This document shows, piece by piece, positions 6,998 to 7,798 of a stretch of 7,798 nt of DNA. The translations under genes were made by a program, and so were the position numbers. Origin of the DNA: Candidatus Sumerlaeota bacterium (GTDB lineage: Bacteria; Sumerlaeota; Sumerlaeia; MVZB01; JAJFLK01). How positions within the stretch are numbered: position 1 is the first letter of the stretch; the number at the start of each line of letters is the position of its first letter. The stretch is taken from positions 1 through 7,798 of the forward strand of contig JAJFLK010000440.1 of assembly GCA_021772735.1 (NCBI GenBank), read 5' to 3'. The notes under the pieces are model-generated. The model was given only the letters and a program-made list of their open reading frames with translations. It made no database searches and was not told the DNA's origin.

Positions 6998-7061
6998 CCT
7001 TCGTGCCCGTTGTGCCGTTGTGGTTCCATTTTTCACCACGACGGCACAACGATCACAAAGG
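6998..7061. repeat. Palindrome built from 9-nt periodic units
   Basis: The arms 6998-7024 and 7035-7061 (27 nt each, 23 pairing) flank a 10-nt loop. The innermost 17 bp (7008-7024 with 7035-7051) has one mismatch. Read outward from the loop on each strand, both arms are three tandem 9-mers: ACCACGACG, GCACAACGA, TCACAAAGG on the plus strand and ACCACAACG, GCACAACGG, GCACGAAGG on the minus strand. The structure is therefore two diverging arrays of a roughly NCACRACGG unit. No T-run follows either arm, so an intrinsic terminator is unlikely. Confidence 0.75.
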
Positions 7062-7112
7062 AAGAAACAGCGACCCGCGATGATTGACGGAACCGTGCTT
7101 GCGCGTCGGCGA

Positions 7113-7209
7113 GCCGAAAACCTGGGGACTGCCACCATTTGCGACTGACACACGGCGGCACGGCGGTACGAAATCCACGCAAATGGATGGCTGTCCCCCG
7201 CTTTTCGGC
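7113..7209. repeat. Large imperfect inverted repeat (REP/MITE-like element B)
   Basis: The arms 7113-7143 and 7178-7209 (31 and 32 nt) pair with three mismatches and one single-base bulge, around a 34-nt spacer. The ends read GCCGAAAA and TTTTCGGC. The inner part, GGGACTGCCACC followed by ATTTGCG, parallels GGGACTGTTACC of element A. The spacer holds an exact 8-bp tandem repeat (CACGGCGG at 7151-7158 and 7159-7166). The element ends about 75 nt before the start of the small plus-strand membrane gene and could affect its transcription, but no promoter is recognisable within it. Confidence 0.8.
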
Positions 7210-7282
7210 TTGAGTGGTTACGGCCCACAGTCGAAACGCGCCCCTTTACGCCAACCCCGCAGCGGCGCAAAGATACCGGGCG

Positions 7283-7651
7283 ATGGACGTTCTCACCTCA
7301 CCACCGGTCCGCGCCGCCCTGGCCCTCGGGTTCGCGGCTCTGGCATTCTACTGCTTGCTGCGCGGCGCGCGGGGACTGGCGGCCGGGATGCGCGATTCGG
7401 ACCACCCCGATTCGAGCGACCGTGTCATCCGAGGCATGCGCACACTGATCCTCGCCATCGGATTCAGCTTCTTCGCCGGCGGCGCGCACTTCGCGATCAA
7501 GTGGCCGCTCATCTTCGGCCTGGTTTTCCTGGGCGAAGAACTCTTCGAGACCGGAATCATGCTTCTGGCGCTGCGGCTAGGAAAGGACGCGGATGTCGCC
7601 ATCAAGAAACCTGAATCAAAACCCGTCTCATCTCCGGGCGACGAGGCCTGA
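7283..7651 (+). CDS. Small three-helix membrane protein, hypothetical
   Basis: A 122-residue frame starting at the ATG 7283. I do not recognise the family. Hydrophobic segments lie at about residues 11-26, 54-72 and 75-97. A charged loop (GMRDSDHPDSSDRVIRGMR, 35-53) follows the first helix, and a polar tail (KKPESKPVSSPGDEA) ends the protein. The third helix contains an acidic cluster, GEELFE (84-89). Hydrophobic periodicity and GC-rich third positions support real coding, more than the opposite-strand frame does. A GTG at 7214 would add 23 residues overlapping the inner end of the repeat region and seems less likely. There is no strong ribosome binding site. The gene diverges from panB and is probably transcribed alone. 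Confidence 0.7.
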   Translation: MDVLTSPPVRAALALGFAALAFYCLLRGARGLAAGMRDSDHPDSSDRVIRGMRTLILAIGFSFFAGGAHFAIKWPLIFGLVFLGEELFETGIMLLALRLGKDADVAIKKPESKPVSSPGDEA

Positions 7652-7798
7652 ACCCGGCGGCACAACGACAGAAAACAGCCCGCCAGAGCGGCGGTTATCA
7701 TTCATCGAATTAGATTTACTTCCCAGTTCCCTGAGAGCCTAATCGACGGCTCACGACGACGGAAACTCAGACAACCTCTTCGATTTACTTGAGTGGGG
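7652..7798. other. Terminal stretch without a supportable gene
   Basis: No frame here has convincing coding character. Three small signals are visible: CGGCACAACGA (7658-7668), identical over 11 nt to part of the palindrome right arm at 7042-7052; a weak hairpin CCGCC-AGAGC-GGCGG (7680-7694) shortly after the small membrane gene, without a T-run; and a 9-nt direct repeat GATTTACTT at 7713-7721 and 7782-7790. One minus-strand frame remains open from the window edge to about 7704 (some 30 codons) and could be the end of a gene lying outside, but nothing in it is recognisable. Confidence 0.4.

Noticed and set aside
6899..7270. Minus-strand frame of 123 codons between panB and the small membrane gene
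   Set aside because: It consists mainly of the inverted-repeat elements, has no family resemblance, and its length is explained by chance.
7680..7698. Intrinsic terminator after the small membrane gene
   Set aside because: The stem is only 5 bp (CCGCC/GGCGG) and is followed by TTATCATT rather than a T-run, so termination is not supported.
7348..7701. Minus-strand frame of 117 codons opposite the small membrane gene
   Set aside because: The plus-strand frame has coherent membrane helices and a matching codon pattern. The minus-strand product is Ser/Arg/Pro-rich, as expected of an antisense shadow.

Overview
The window is bacterial chromosomal DNA of fairly high GC, with dense coding and short gaps. 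The genes use GC-rich third positions, and GTG and TTG are plausible starts beside ATG. No rRNA, tRNA, CRISPR array, transposase or phage gene is visible. The organism cannot be named from the sequence. The unusual replication-protein fusion and the intergenic repeats suggest a deep-branching or uncultured lineage, but that is inference.

Layout. Four genes lie head to tail on the minus strand and probably form one transcription unit. In transcription order they are panB (6833 to 6018), nadC (6011 to 5019), a giant DnaG-zinc-finger/TPR/DnaA-AAA+ fusion gene (4961 to 870), and a multi-pass membrane protein (862 to beyond position 1, truncated by the window edge). Gaps are 6, 57 and 7 nt. A small three-helix membrane protein is encoded divergently on the plus strand (7283 to 7651). 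The roughly 450-nt gap between panB and that gene holds three large imperfect inverted repeats resembling REP/MITE-type extragenic elements. The last about 150 nt hold no gene I can support.

Function. PanB makes ketopantoate for pantothenate and CoA; NadC makes nicotinate mononucleotide for NAD. These are ordinary housekeeping enzymes. The exceptional item is the third gene. One uninterrupted 1363-codon frame joins an N-terminal primase-type (CHC2) zinc finger, about 980 residues of degenerate TPR repeats, and a nearly canonical DnaA domain III ATPase that ends just where the DNA-binding domain IV should begin. It combines parts of the initiator and the primase on a scaffold, without the initiator's origin-binding module. 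By domain content it most resembles an Hda-like regulator or a replication adaptor, but no function is established from this sequence. The adjoining membrane protein begins 7 nt after it and may be co-translated with it, so a membrane-linked role is possible but unproven.
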